A stretch of 64,000 nt of DNA from Massariosphaeria phaeospora (taxonomy: Eukaryota > Ascomycota > Dothideomycetes > Pleosporales). Location of the stretch: assembly GCA_011032825.1 (NCBI GenBank), contig JAADJZ010000012.1, positions 868,001-932,000 of the forward strand, in the 5' to 3' direction. The notes below the pieces were generated by a model. It was not told where the DNA came from. It saw nothing but the letters and a program-made list of their open reading frames with translations, and did not search any database. Both the position numbers and the translations under genes were made by a program. Every line of letters begins with the position of its first letter. The first letter of the stretch is position 1. Below are positions 47,319 to 57,524 of the stretch, piece by piece.

Positions 47319-49172
47319 TCACGGACTTCTGGCGGGAGCGAACTTGATAACGTTCTTCAACAAATCCATGTCAGCGTCCTTGCACGCTCGTTGGAACATA
47401 TGAATGCCAGGCACCTTTGATAACTCTCCCATGGTCCGAGGACACGTTGCCACGATCTGATCGAGGGCCCAATCGGACACAATCGGCTGTTTCGGAGTTT
47501 GTGGGAGTTGTTTGGTAACTAGTCTACTGAAAGCTTGTAGTTTTTTCTTGTACATCTGCCTCGGCGAGGGAGGTGGTGGCTTATTTGGTGCGGGCACTGG
47601 GGTTGGGGTCGCCTGAGGCAAGGGGCTTTCAGGTCGTTTGCGCTTCAGATCTGACCGAGGCGTCGATAAGGCGGTCACGAAGGCTGATGAAGTCTCAGAT
47701 GCAGGTGAAGACTGAGAATCGTGGTTCTCAGCTCCAGGGTCCAGAAGTGTATCTGCTAGCTTGAACGACAGCCCCGTGTGCAATGTGGGAATATGAGGGA
47801 GAGGCGATCCAAAAGCAGGTGGGGACGATTCCAGTAATGAGTCGATAGGTCGTGCGGCTCGTCGAGAAGGCGTCTTCGGGGCGGCCTCGGGTAGGTGTTC
47901 CGCAATGCGCTCATTGTTTGCAGGTTCGTTGTTGGCAAGGTAGAGGGCTATTACTTCAAGCCACTCTGCGCCGAATTTGTCTCGCTGTCGTTCACCAATC
48001 CCTTTCACCAGTAGCAACTCATCATCATGAAGAGGACGCTGCTGTGCCAGACCCTTGAGGACCGCATTCGTTGCGATTTTATATTGGAGCACACGATGAT
48101 CTCCAGCAAGAAGCTTGCGGCGCAAAACTAAATGGTCGTAAAGAGCTTGGGTTGTCTTATCTAAGACCTCTTTCTGCGCCTGTTGCTTTCGTACCCGAAC
48201 CACGCCGCGGTCAGTCTCCACAGCAGCATCATCCACTACTTCTCCCTCAGGCTCGATGTTGGGCTGATAGAACTCGTCTACCGTTATGTATCCTTTTGCT
48301 TTTGTTGGAAATTCCAGTCGAATTGGCCGAAGGGCAGACTTCACTGGCTGAGGGGCGGACTCCCCCCACTTCAACGACATATATTGGTCTTCTAGAAGTG
48401 GTAACGGTGGCACAGGTTCCATTTGCTGCCGCAGAGCGTTCATACGATGATAGAGCATGAAACCGGCATAGGCATCGGTGGCTGCGTAAGATTTCTGCTT
48501 CCAGTCCAGTTCTTTGCTCCAGTCGCTCATCCGCACATTTCCTTTGGCTAGAGGGAAGCCAAGGTAATGCTCGACTTGCTTAGCCAATGCGACTAGCTTG
48601 GTTGTGAGCTCTTTCAGCCTCTCGCGACGGTCAACGGCATCCCTGAGGTCTTCTGTGCCATGTGTGACCAACCGATACAAGTGACTTAGCTCGAAGATCG
48701 CTTGTGGTTTCAGCCCAAAATGTTTGGACAGCCGGCTGCAGTCTGCGCTCAGGATTGCGACGCCGGCTTTGACGATATTCGGGCTCTCGATGAGCTTCCG
48801 CAGCGAAGGGGCGAGGAGAACTTTTCCGCGATGAAGGGCAATGTGAAACAAGCCGATCTTGTCCTCGCAGGCGACCTGGATCAAAGATACGTGCTCTTGG
48901 ACGGTGGAGGGTTTCATTGATTTCCATTCCATGTCGAAACCCACCACAGCTTCATTTAGAAACTGTTTCGCGATCGCTTCTGATCTTCCCAGGCTTTGGC
49001 TATACAGAACCTGGACCTTCTTCTCTTCTGGTCCACGGTAAAGGTAGTAGCCATACCAGTGGGTGCCGGCATCACTCTTCAACTTGAATGAGAGTGGCCT
49101 TCTCGGTGGGTCGACTGCGCTCGTCGCCGCGTCACTCTCGGAAGCCAGCGCAATCGTCGCGGCCATCGTCAT
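47319..49172 (-). CDS. 3'-5' exonuclease (DnaQ-like, WRN-type) with HRDC domain
   Basis: Predicted DEDDy exonuclease acting on nucleic acids. Intronless, 617 residues from the ATG at 49172. Exonuclease domain at about 60-245: FDMEWKS (metal-binding D and E at 80-82), IGLFHIAL, a second Asp in ILSADCSRL, and the DEDDy tyrosine motif YAATDAY at about 229-235. HRDC domain at about 335-412 (YDHLVLRRKLLAG...LLLVKGIGERQRDKFG). The C-terminal part is Pro/Ser-rich and ends with a second small helical domain (LVTKQLPQTPKQPIVSDWALDQI). The combination resembles Rrp6/RNase D-like proteins and WRN exonuclease, without a helicase. An in-frame ATG at 49268 would add 32 residues; the start is not certain. 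Confidence 0.85.
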   Translation of the reverse strand: MTMAATIALASESDAATSAVDPPRRPLSFKLKSDAGTHWYGYYLYRGPEEKKVQVLYSQSLGRSEAIAKQFLNEAVVGFDMEWKSMKPSTVQEHVSLIQVACEDKIGLFHIALHRGKVLLAPSLRKLIESPNIVKAGVAILSADCSRLSKHFGLKPQAIFELSHLYRLVTHGTEDLRDAVDRRERLKELTTKLVALAKQVEHYLGFPLAKGNVRMSDWSKELDWKQKSYAATDAYAGFMLYHRMNALRQQMEPVPPLPLLEDQYMSLKWGESAPQPVKSALRPIRLEFPTKAKGYITVDEFYQPNIEPEGEVVDDAAVETDRGVVRVRKQQAQKEVLDKTTQALYDHLVLRRKLLAGDHRVLQYKIATNAVLKGLAQQRPLHDDELLLVKGIGERQRDKFGAEWLEVIALYLANNEPANNERIAEHLPEAAPKTPSRRAARPIDSLLESSPPAFGSPLPHIPTLHTGLSFKLADTLLDPGAENHDSQSSPASETSSAFVTALSTPRSDLKRKRPESPLPQATPTPVPAPNKPPPPSPRQMYKKKLQAFSRLVTKQLPQTPKQPIVSDWALDQIVATCPRTMGELSKVPGIHMFQRACKDADMDLLKNVIKFAPARSP

Positions 49173-50482
49173 CGCATACGAGGCACTGTATTGCTTAGTT
49201 TGAGACAGACCAGCTACACAGGTACAGAAAACAGTGTGCAAGGGTGGCACGCGTGGATGAGGTGTCATTGAACTCGAGGTTGGTTGAGACGAGACGCGGT
49301 CCTCGAAGCACGGTCCACGACGCGTGGGCACGTGGTTGCACTTCCAACCCAACCTTGGAAACCAACCACCTCCCGGATCTGACCGCTACATCCGCTCCAC
49401 CCTTCCATTGACCGCCTGCCTCTCCGCCCACCTCTCCGCCCTTCGATAGCAAGTGAAAGATGCACTCGCCTTTTACAACCGCGTACTATGCCGACCGACC
49501 CGCATGCGCCCGACTTTTGAAGGTGCAGGTATTCGAGAGCGTCTCGAGGAGGGTTGAGCTTGTCTTCACCGAGTTCTGTAATTTCCGCTACACTACGCAT
49601 GAACAGCAAGCATCGATGAAGGATTGACAGGCTTCTCAGCGCCTACTCATAGGCTAATGGCCGTCTCTTGGTTGGGATCTTTGCCGGCGCCCCCGTACCT
49701 GTTGAACGTTCATCAAGTTCATCCGGATTTCTTTGGGAATGTCCAGGCACGTTCGATCTCCATGGCTGACCCACTTACCGCTTCATACACTGGTTCGGAG
49801 AGGCTTTTGGACCGAGGACTCAACTTTCTTCACTGAAGTGTATCTACCAGTCTCGACAACCAATCTTCAGACGATATCACTTTTGCACTCGTCACGCTAC
49901 GGGTCTCAGCAGAACCCCTACACCTCACATATTTACCCTACCAAGGCTTGGCTAATTCTGAAGAATGAGGTTCTATCGGGTTCCTTCTGTCGGCAGTTCT
50001 CAGGCGCCTTCATGCACCGCTGTTCTACCTGCCCCACCACCTTTTGGCTGAACCAACAGACATAGCAACGCCTGGATAAGATCAATCAGCCGCATTCAGC
50101 CCTTTTGCAGGTTCTCAGGCGTACTTCAAGGTTCTTGGTTTCGTGTTCGGCTCATGCAGAATGATTCTTGCCAAGCATGGCAGTTTTGGCCTCGCGCAAC
50201 TCGAGTTTCAAATCACTGTCAACGCCAATGAACCACTCTAACAGGCGCGGAGAATTTTCCTGCATAGCCGACCCGGTGTTGCAGACCTGCTGCGAGTGCT
50301 GCAGCTACGCCATGTAGACTACTATTGTCAAGAGACGCGTACTACACTCAGATAACTTAAATATCGGCTCTAAGGCCTCACATTATCGGAGTACCTCTGC
50401 GAGGACACCCTTTTTACGTAGATACCTTATTAATCTTTTCCAGTTTCTGTACATCACGTTTACCAACAATTTCTCTCAAATC
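49173..50482. other. Intergenic region upstream of the exonuclease and PEBP genes
   Basis: About 1.3 kb between divergent genes, so both promoters lie here. No supported gene; small frames at 49624-49836 and 49733-50065 lack motifs. Confidence 0.5.
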
Positions 50483-51253
50483 ATGCTCTTCACTTCTTCT
50501 TTCCTGATTGCCGTTGTGGTCAGCATTGCGCAGGCGCAGACCCCCGAGGGTTTTACTCCCGTCGTCAGTACTAAATTGGACGTTGTCTTCAATTCAACCG
50601 CTGTCAGGACTTCAGGGCAGTTACTCACGAAAGCTGGTACGCCTGTTCGACTCTCTATCCATTTGCAGCATCACTAACATCCCACAGGAACTGCAAGCGC
50701 GCCCCAAATCGCAGCAGTTGGCGAAGCTATCAACCAAGAAGATACCTACATGTTCGTCATGGTGGATCTCGACGTGCCCCCAGCCAATGGGACTACCACT
50801 CGCCGAACCCTTTTGCATGCCCTCACCACCGACTTCAAAGTAACACAACAATCATTTTCGAACTCTACGTCAGGCTCTCTCCTAGCCTCCTCTGAAGAAG
50901 GCCCAGCAACCTACCGTGGTCCGTCCCCACCTGCCACAGATACAATCCCACATCGATATGTCCAGCTTCTCTTCCAGCAGCCGGAGACTTTGGCAGTCCA
51001 GGCCACTGACTTTGCCGAAACGTCGAGCCGCATCGGATTCGACATCAACGCCTTTATGCAAGAGCAAGGGTTGAGTGCACCGCTTGCCGCGAACTTCTTT
51101 ACGGTTGATGGAAAGGCTGAGGCTAACGGGACCGCCACGACGGCCGGGGGCAGCCCCACTCGCACGCCAGAGATGTTCACGGGCGCAGCAAAGAAGGTGG
51201 ATATCTCTTTCGGTTGGGCCGGGCTGCTTGGCGGATTGGCGATTATCATGTAG
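50483..51253 (+). CDS. Secreted PEBP-like (phosphatidylethanolamine-binding) protein
   Basis: Small secreted protein of 239 residues; exons 50483-50636 and 50688-51253, GT-AG. Signal peptide in residues 1-18 (MLFTSSFLIAVVVSIAQA). The PEBP fold is recognised by TYMFVMVDLDVPPANG, the RRTLLHALTTDF segment, GPSPPATDTIPHRYVQLLFQQP (conserved P-P-x-x-x-x-HRYV motif) and SSRIGFDINAFMQE. After residue 195 a Thr/Gly/Ala-rich stretch and a short hydrophobic tail (ISFGWAGLLGGLAIIM) suggest GPI anchoring, though the tail is brief. Members bind small hydrophobic ligands; the ligand here is unknown. Confidence 0.88.
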
Positions 51254-51879
51254 GGGAACGATGTCCTGAAGCAGGATCGGAGAAGGTAGAGGTTCGGTGC
51301 CCATGATAGACACGGCCTACTGTATCTTGCAATCTTCGCTGAATGCTATTATGGAGCTCGTCCCGAGCTCTAGTAAAGCTTCCGCGATCGCTCTAAGTTA
51401 GTCTATCTTGCCAATGATACCCATGTTTATACGCTATTTTGAGGCCACTTTGAATTCATGAGTATTGACAGGCACAAAACTCCGCTGCCAACCTGTAACT
51501 AGGCTCAATCAACCCACCATGGCCATGCTGAAGGGGTGTTTGGTTGATAGACGCACGCAGGTCAGGGCCGTCAGGCTACGGGTCACTGTTCCGAGTAGAG
51601 TCTCCTAATGTAGACTAGCGCCCCGCACATGAGAAAATCCGCCCGAGCACCCCACCTTGGAGCAGAACAGGTCCCCTCCAACACTTGTAAACCAGACTGC
51701 CTCTGTCAGCCTCCCTCAACGCCTCAACAAATTTAGACAGTCCCTTGTCGTGCACATTCATTGCTGCCTGCGACCGACAGGCAACCATATTGGCGACCCT
51801 CCTTCTCTCACCTCCATGATCGCCAAACTAACGAGCCCCGCACAAGCTAACTCTTCCACCTAAGAAGACGAGTGCGAAC
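51254..51879. other. Intergenic region upstream of the helicase gene
   Basis: About 630 bp, the promoter and leader of the helicase. No feature recognised besides CT-rich leader sequence. Confidence 0.5.
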
Positions 51880-54800
51880 ATGTCTAGCACCGACAGTGAG
51901 AGCGAGACATCCGTGACGAAAGCTTCCTCGACCCCAGTGCTCGAGTGGTACTCGAAGCTTTACAGTCGGCGCGTGGACATTGTTGGCGATTATGCCGGTA
52001 ACGAGCTTTTCCTTATCGAAGGCGACTCTCTTCTCCTAGAATGCTTCAGCGACAAGCACATCGACTTCGACCCCGGATTTCAGTTACTCCATGCCACCTA
52101 CGTGGTCGAGCATTTTCTGCGAGGCCTGGTTTCTCGACGTTGCAGCTTCCATATCGCATTTTTCGATCAGCACCGTGAGCTGTGCGTTCCTCTGTTCGTC
52201 TCTACCGCGAACCGAGAGAAGTACCTGCTTGCCCGCGCAGCTATCATTCGCCACCTCCGCGCCAACCTCGCTTCCGTTCTTCCAGAAGTCGAAGTCCATG
52301 TCTTCTCCTCCGTGCGGTCGGACGCCTTTGCCGAGTATCTCCGGAGCACTGATGTGTACTTCATCATGGCGCATGATGGTGCTTCCTTCAGCTCGATGCG
52401 AAAGAGACAGCTCCTCCGTAAGAACTTGGACGCGTTCAAAGACGAAGAACAGGCAGCACAGGGCAACGAGCTGCGAGTGAAAACCATGTTTCGATTGCTC
52501 ATATATTGGTTCATAGAACGTGGATATAATACAGCCTTAGTCAATGGACTGGAATGGCGCGACACGAAAGTGGTGACTACCATACTGGAAAGACCACATC
52601 GTACAAAGCGTGCCATGCTATCGGCGACCCCAGAAATGGCCCAGGAAGACCCGAAGACGGACGCCAATGGTTCAGGCAGCGCGATGTTGAAGAAGATCCA
52701 GTCGGCCGGCCAGAGTGGACTCTCCGAGCGAGAGTATCTTACTGTCATTATAGCCACGAAGCTCGGAGCTAAAAATGAGGCTTTCAACAAGCATTCTCGG
52801 GCATTTCTTCGACACACAGCACTGCTGTCTCAGCTTCGGCTGTCAGAACGTCGCCTAGAAGTTACAGATCTTCCTGAAGACGCTACCACATTTCTTCGCG
52901 AGCTGTATTCAGAGCTCCAGACACTTCTCGAGTCTCCACATTGGGGTAATGATATCAACAAATTGAAGCCTACGTGCGACATCGCGGATCTTTTCGACGG
53001 GAGAGTATTTGCAGCATGCGTTCAAGACTCCTCTCTAGGTGAGGGAAAGCGCTACGAGGTGCTACTAAACGCCGTGCGCACCTTACATGGCGCTGATCCA
53101 AGCGATTTGAGCGATCCTGAGGATTCGCCATCAGAAAAGTCAAGGACCACCGATACCAAGCTCAGCAGAACCACGAATACTTACACAGTGCTCCCGTTTT
53201 CCAACAGTGTCTTCGAAAAGCATCTCGGCCCTATACAACTGGAAGTGGACAGGTCTGGGGATATCGTCGATGCGTCGTCAGCGAGAATCTTCCAGGAGTT
53301 GACACATTGGCATAACAGCAAACGTCCGATAGATCCGAAACTGCGGGAGGAACAGATGGCCAAAAGCCAAAAACAACAGTTCTTTGCGCGGCGCAGGAAT
53401 CAATGGTTCATGGCTGAAATGCAATCATATGCAGCCAGTCTTACGAATGCCGTTGGAAAAGTTCTTGAGCCGGAAATTATCACCACAGGCACAAAGACGA
53501 AACCCACCACCCGTCCTGCCAACGACAAACAAGATGAAAATGTTACCCCGAAGCCGAGTTCGAAAGCGCCGAAGAAAGGTGCCGGTGCTAGGAAACAAGC
53601 CATAATGGCAGACATCGCGGCAAACAAGAACAAGAAAGATGAAGTCACCTCGGACAAATTACTCAGTGGTTGGAGAACGACATGTAGCGGATTTGAGAAG
53701 GACCAGAGTTCCATGGCGAAATACCAGAAAGCGAAGCAATACCTGATCACCCTGAACAACGACCTTAAACGAGAGGTCCTTGAATCGGAAGTACGGCTCT
53801 ACATGCTCAACGTTCTCCTAGGCCTTTGGATGTCGCACTGTCGGGATAACAGCAAGCAAGACGGCTTGCACGTTACAGCTCTCATCTTTGACATTATCAG
53901 CTCATTCGCAAAGCTACGAACACCGATCACAAAGACAATTGCAACCTCTATCCAGAGCTCAATCAGTTCTCTTGGGTTACCACAGGTACCGATTCCGTCA
54001 CCAGTCGGGGATAGGCCACTAGCCTTCCAGTTCGTCCTGAAAAACTCTTCCGGTTTAGACCTTTTAATACCTCTCCCGAGCAGACAGTTTCAATTGCTTC
54101 ACTGTGGGCCATATTTCGAACGAAGCATCGACTCCGCACCTGACCCGCGTGTACCTTTTGAACCTGATGCGTGGCAGCGCAAAGTGCTCGACGAGATTGA
54201 TGCCAAACGTAGTCTACTCGTTGTCGCCCCCACCTCAGCCGGAAAGACGTTCATCTCATTCTATGCAATGAAACAGGTCTTGGAGTCAAATGATGACGAC
54301 ATCCTGGTATATGTCGCCCCGACGAAGGCCCTAGTAAATCAGATTGCCGCTGAAGTCCAGGCGCGCTTTTCGAAAACGTACAAATATCCTGGCAACTCAG
54401 TGTGGGGTATACACACCCGAGACTACCGCATCAACAATCCTACCGGGTGTCAAATCTTGGTTACTGTGCCCCATATCCTTCAAATTATGCTCATGGCGCC
54501 GGTGAATGCAAATTCTTGGTCTAGACGGGTCAAGTGGATCATTTTCGACGAAGTACATTCTATTGGCCAAGCTGAGGATGGCCTCGTCTGGGAACAACTG
54601 TTACTTCTAGCGCCGTGCCCGATACTTGCCCTCTCTGCGACGATTGGAAACCCTGATGAGTTTAGCGCATGGCTCACATCAACGCAACGGGCCGTCGGAA
54701 ATGATCTGACTATGGTCAGCCACCCTCATCGTTACTCGGATTTGCGCAAGTTCATCTACACTGCTCCCAAGTCTTTCAACTTCCGAGGTCTATCTGAGGA

Positions 54801-57348
54801 TCGAGCTTTTGCACGTTTGGGCTTGGATGGTCGCAAGGATTTTACGTTTCTTCATCCGGTGGCGAGTCTCACGAATCGAACCCGCGGAGTGCCCCGCGAC
54901 CTCAGCCTCGAATCACGGGATTGTTTCATGTTATGGGAGACCATGGCGAAGTATCAAAACTCCACGTACAAGGTAGATGCATCATTAGATCCCTCAAATC
55001 TGCCGCAGGTCGTTAAAAAGGCCGACATCATCAAATGGGAGGCTGCGCTCAAGTCCGTGCTTCATGACTGGATCGCAGACACCGAATCACCATATGAATC
55101 TGTCCTGGAGCACTTGAGTCGCCCTGTTAAAGAGCTCGAGGATCGATTACGCAAGGAGGAAGCCAAGGACCAAGACGCAGAAGATGAAGAAATTGAGAAG
55201 CCTGACGATGATGAAGTTGATGTACATCATAGCGTGGAGAGTATTTTGCCAATGCTTGCCGATCTACACGAACAAGATGCTCTCCCAGGTATCATTTTCA
55301 ACTATGATCGAGGCCTCTGTGAGCGGATTTGCCGGGTCTTGATGAGCCAGCTGGAAAGCTCCGAGACGGCCTGGAAAGAGTCTAGTCCGAAATGGAAGTC
55401 TACGATACAGAAATGGGAGGAATGGAAGAAAGCAATGACAAAAGCTGGAAAGAGAGGACCGCCCAAACTTTCGAAGAAGAAGGGTGGAGGAGGAGATGAA
55501 GAAGGCCTCACGAAGGAGGATCTACTAAGAGACACAGCCAATAATGAAGCAAGTCCATGGGCCTCGTTTGACCCTACCCTCCCACAGGAAGGCTTTCATT
55601 TTGCCGATAACAAAAAGTTGGCACGAGAGCACTTGGCAAAGTACGAGAAAGATCTTATCCGACGTGAAGTTCCACAGTATCTCTTGGATGCTATGCGGAG
55701 AGGCATTGGGGTGCATCATGCTGGTATGAATCGGAAATACCGCCAAGTTGTCGAGATGCTCTTCCGGAAGGGTTATCTCCGAGTGGTGGTGGCCACTGGG
55801 ACCCTCGCACTCGGTATCAATATGCCTTGCAAGACCGTCATCTTCTCCGGAGATTCGGTATTTCTAACCGCGTTGAACTATCGACAAGCTGCAGGACGTG
55901 CTGGTCGTCGTGGTTTCGACATGTTGGGAAACGTTGTGTTCCATGGAATATCGATCAGCAAAATCCACCGGCTCATTAGCTCGCGCCTACCTGATCTCAA
56001 CGGACACTTTCCAATCACTACTACCTTGGTTCTGCGCTTGTTCACGCTGCTGAACGAGTCGAAGAATTCTCCTTTTGCTGTCAGCTCAGTAAACGCGCTG
56101 CTTTCCCAGCCTCGACTTTATCTTGGTGGCGAGGAGTCCAAGATGACCGTCCTCCATCATCTTCGCTTCTCGATCGAGTATCTAAGAAGGCAATTTCTTC
56201 TCGACTCTCGCGGTGCGCCACTCAATTTTGCAGGATGCGTGAGCCACCTCTACTTTACAGAGAACTCTGCATTTGCTTTCCACGCATTGCTCAAAGACGG
56301 GTTTTTCCACCAGCTGTGCGCGAACGTCAACACCGGCCCCGAGCCGGTACTCAAAGAGCTAATGCTTACAATGGCTCATCTCTTTGGGCGCCAGTATTGC
56401 AGACAAGCAGACGAGGAATTTGTTGAGGAGGTAGTCAAGCGAAGCCCCTCAATTGTATTCCTACCATCGATGCCGAAACAGGCCGCAGACGTCCTCCGCA
56501 AACATAACGAATCCACATTGGACATCTTCACGGCCTATGTTCAGACTTTCGTGGACCAGCATGTCCAGCATGCCGACGATACCCTTCCACTCACACAAGT
56601 AAAGGTCGGCGGAGATTCAACTGCGGATTCTAGTAAACTTCGACGTCGATCCCCAACAACCGTGCGATCCTCTTTCGTAGCTCTGTCCGGTCATGGTGAT
56701 GCATTCGAGTCAGTCCACGACCTTTGCAAAACGAGCCGCTCTGGAGTTTTCCTGGAGGAGGCTGTAGTTCCATATGTCGGTCTGTATCCCGAGGAATCGG
56801 AATTGCCACTTAATGCATACTTGTACGACTTCTTCATGCATGGAGACATTAAAGCTCTGGCAACCGCCAACAGGATCCGAAGCGGTGACGTCTGGTTCGT
56901 TTTGAACGACTTCAGCATGGTTCTTGCCACTATCGTCACCAGTCTCTCCAACTTCATGAACCTCACATCTCAATCCGACTTGTCCGACATCCGAGGCGAA
57001 GGTGACGAGAGCGAGGAACGTAAGGAAGACAATTTACTACCTGAAGACTCCGGGTACGAGACTGCTTCTACGGTATCGGGACAAACCAAGACAGGTCCGG
57101 TGACGCAGGACCTCCCGATCCAAGTTAAGAAGAAGAAGAAGGTGTTCGACTCTTGGGATGATGACGATGATGACGAGGAAGAAGTTGCGGCGGAGATTGC
57201 AGCTAAGGAGAAGCAGAGGGATCTGGAGATGCAGAAATTGCAGGACAAGCCTGCCTGGGAGGAGGGTACAGGACTGTTGAATGTGCTCAAGGCCTTCCAA
57301 TTGCTGAGGGAGGACTTTGACGTCAAGTTCAGGGCCATGTGGGCTTGA
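51880..57348 (+). CDS. Ski2-like DExH RNA helicase, DDX60-type
   Basis: Large intronless gene, 1822 residues. The helicase core is complete: Walker A VVAPTSAGKTF near residue 783, motif II FDEVHSIG (DEVH) near 888, motif III LALSATIGNP near 919, GVHHAGMN near 1276, motif V TGTLALGINMPC near 1306 and motif VI QAAGRAGRRGFD near 1336. The long N-terminal region (about 770 residues) and the C-terminal part follow the DDX60 layout rather than Ski2, Mtr4 or Brr2. Lys-rich and acidic insertions interrupt the core (KKKGGGGDEE near 1200; an acidic run near 1760). DDX60 acts in antiviral RNA sensing in vertebrates; the fungal role is not established, so an RNA surveillance role is inference. Start chosen at MSSTDSESET. 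Confidence 0.88.
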   Translation: MSSTDSESETSVTKASSTPVLEWYSKLYSRRVDIVGDYAGNELFLIEGDSLLLECFSDKHIDFDPGFQLLHATYVVEHFLRGLVSRRCSFHIAFFDQHRELCVPLFVSTANREKYLLARAAIIRHLRANLASVLPEVEVHVFSSVRSDAFAEYLRSTDVYFIMAHDGASFSSMRKRQLLRKNLDAFKDEEQAAQGNELRVKTMFRLLIYWFIERGYNTALVNGLEWRDTKVVTTILERPHRTKRAMLSATPEMAQEDPKTDANGSGSAMLKKIQSAGQSGLSEREYLTVIIATKLGAKNEAFNKHSRAFLRHTALLSQLRLSERRLEVTDLPEDATTFLRELYSELQTLLESPHWGNDINKLKPTCDIADLFDGRVFAACVQDSSLGEGKRYEVLLNAVRTLHGADPSDLSDPEDSPSEKSRTTDTKLSRTTNTYTVLPFSNSVFEKHLGPIQLEVDRSGDIVDASSARIFQELTHWHNSKRPIDPKLREEQMAKSQKQQFFARRRNQWFMAEMQSYAASLTNAVGKVLEPEIITTGTKTKPTTRPANDKQDENVTPKPSSKAPKKGAGARKQAIMADIAANKNKKDEVTSDKLLSGWRTTCSGFEKDQSSMAKYQKAKQYLITLNNDLKREVLESEVRLYMLNVLLGLWMSHCRDNSKQDGLHVTALIFDIISSFAKLRTPITKTIATSIQSSISSLGLPQVPIPSPVGDRPLAFQFVLKNSSGLDLLIPLPSRQFQLLHCGPYFERSIDSAPDPRVPFEPDAWQRKVLDEIDAKRSLLVVAPTSAGKTFISFYAMKQVLESNDDDILVYVAPTKALVNQIAAEVQARFSKTYKYPGNSVWGIHTRDYRINNPTGCQILVTVPHILQIMLMAPVNANSWSRRVKWIIFDEVHSIGQAEDGLVWEQLLLLAPCPILALSATIGNPDEFSAWLTSTQRAVGNDLTMVSHPHRYSDLRKFIYTAPKSFNFRGLSEDRAFARLGLDGRKDFTFLHPVASLTNRTRGVPRDLSLESRDCFMLWETMAKYQNSTYKVDASLDPSNLPQVVKKADIIKWEAALKSVLHDWIADTESPYESVLEHLSRPVKELEDRLRKEEAKDQDAEDEEIEKPDDDEVDVHHSVESILPMLADLHEQDALPGIIFNYDRGLCERICRVLMSQLESSETAWKESSPKWKSTIQKWEEWKKAMTKAGKRGPPKLSKKKGGGGDEEGLTKEDLLRDTANNEASPWASFDPTLPQEGFHFADNKKLAREHLAKYEKDLIRREVPQYLLDAMRRGIGVHHAGMNRKYRQVVEMLFRKGYLRVVVATGTLALGINMPCKTVIFSGDSVFLTALNYRQAAGRAGRRGFDMLGNVVFHGISISKIHRLISSRLPDLNGHFPITTTLVLRLFTLLNESKNSPFAVSSVNALLSQPRLYLGGEESKMTVLHHLRFSIEYLRRQFLLDSRGAPLNFAGCVSHLYFTENSAFAFHALLKDGFFHQLCANVNTGPEPVLKELMLTMAHLFGRQYCRQADEEFVEEVVKRSPSIVFLPSMPKQAADVLRKHNESTLDIFTAYVQTFVDQHVQHADDTLPLTQVKVGGDSTADSSKLRRRSPTTVRSSFVALSGHGDAFESVHDLCKTSRSGVFLEEAVVPYVGLYPEESELPLNAYLYDFFMHGDIKALATANRIRSGDVWFVLNDFSMVLATIVTSLSNFMNLTSQSDLSDIRGEGDESEERKEDNLLPEDSGYETASTVSGQTKTGPVTQDLPIQVKKKKKVFDSWDDDDDDEEEVAAEIAAKEKQRDLEMQKLQDKPAWEEGTGLLNVLKAFQLLREDFDVKFRAMWA

Positions 57349-57524
57349 TTGCTCAGAGCTACCTTGCGGGACTGGTCAAGGGGACGGAATCGATTTTACG
57401 TTAGAGGTGTATTGCACTGCATTGCCTAGACAGTAGATTAGAGAGGTGCGGAGCGGTCAGAAATTGCGCTTTACATAAACCCTGGCTCTAGAGCGCATCT
57501 TAGTTCTAGTAATGAAACATGGAA

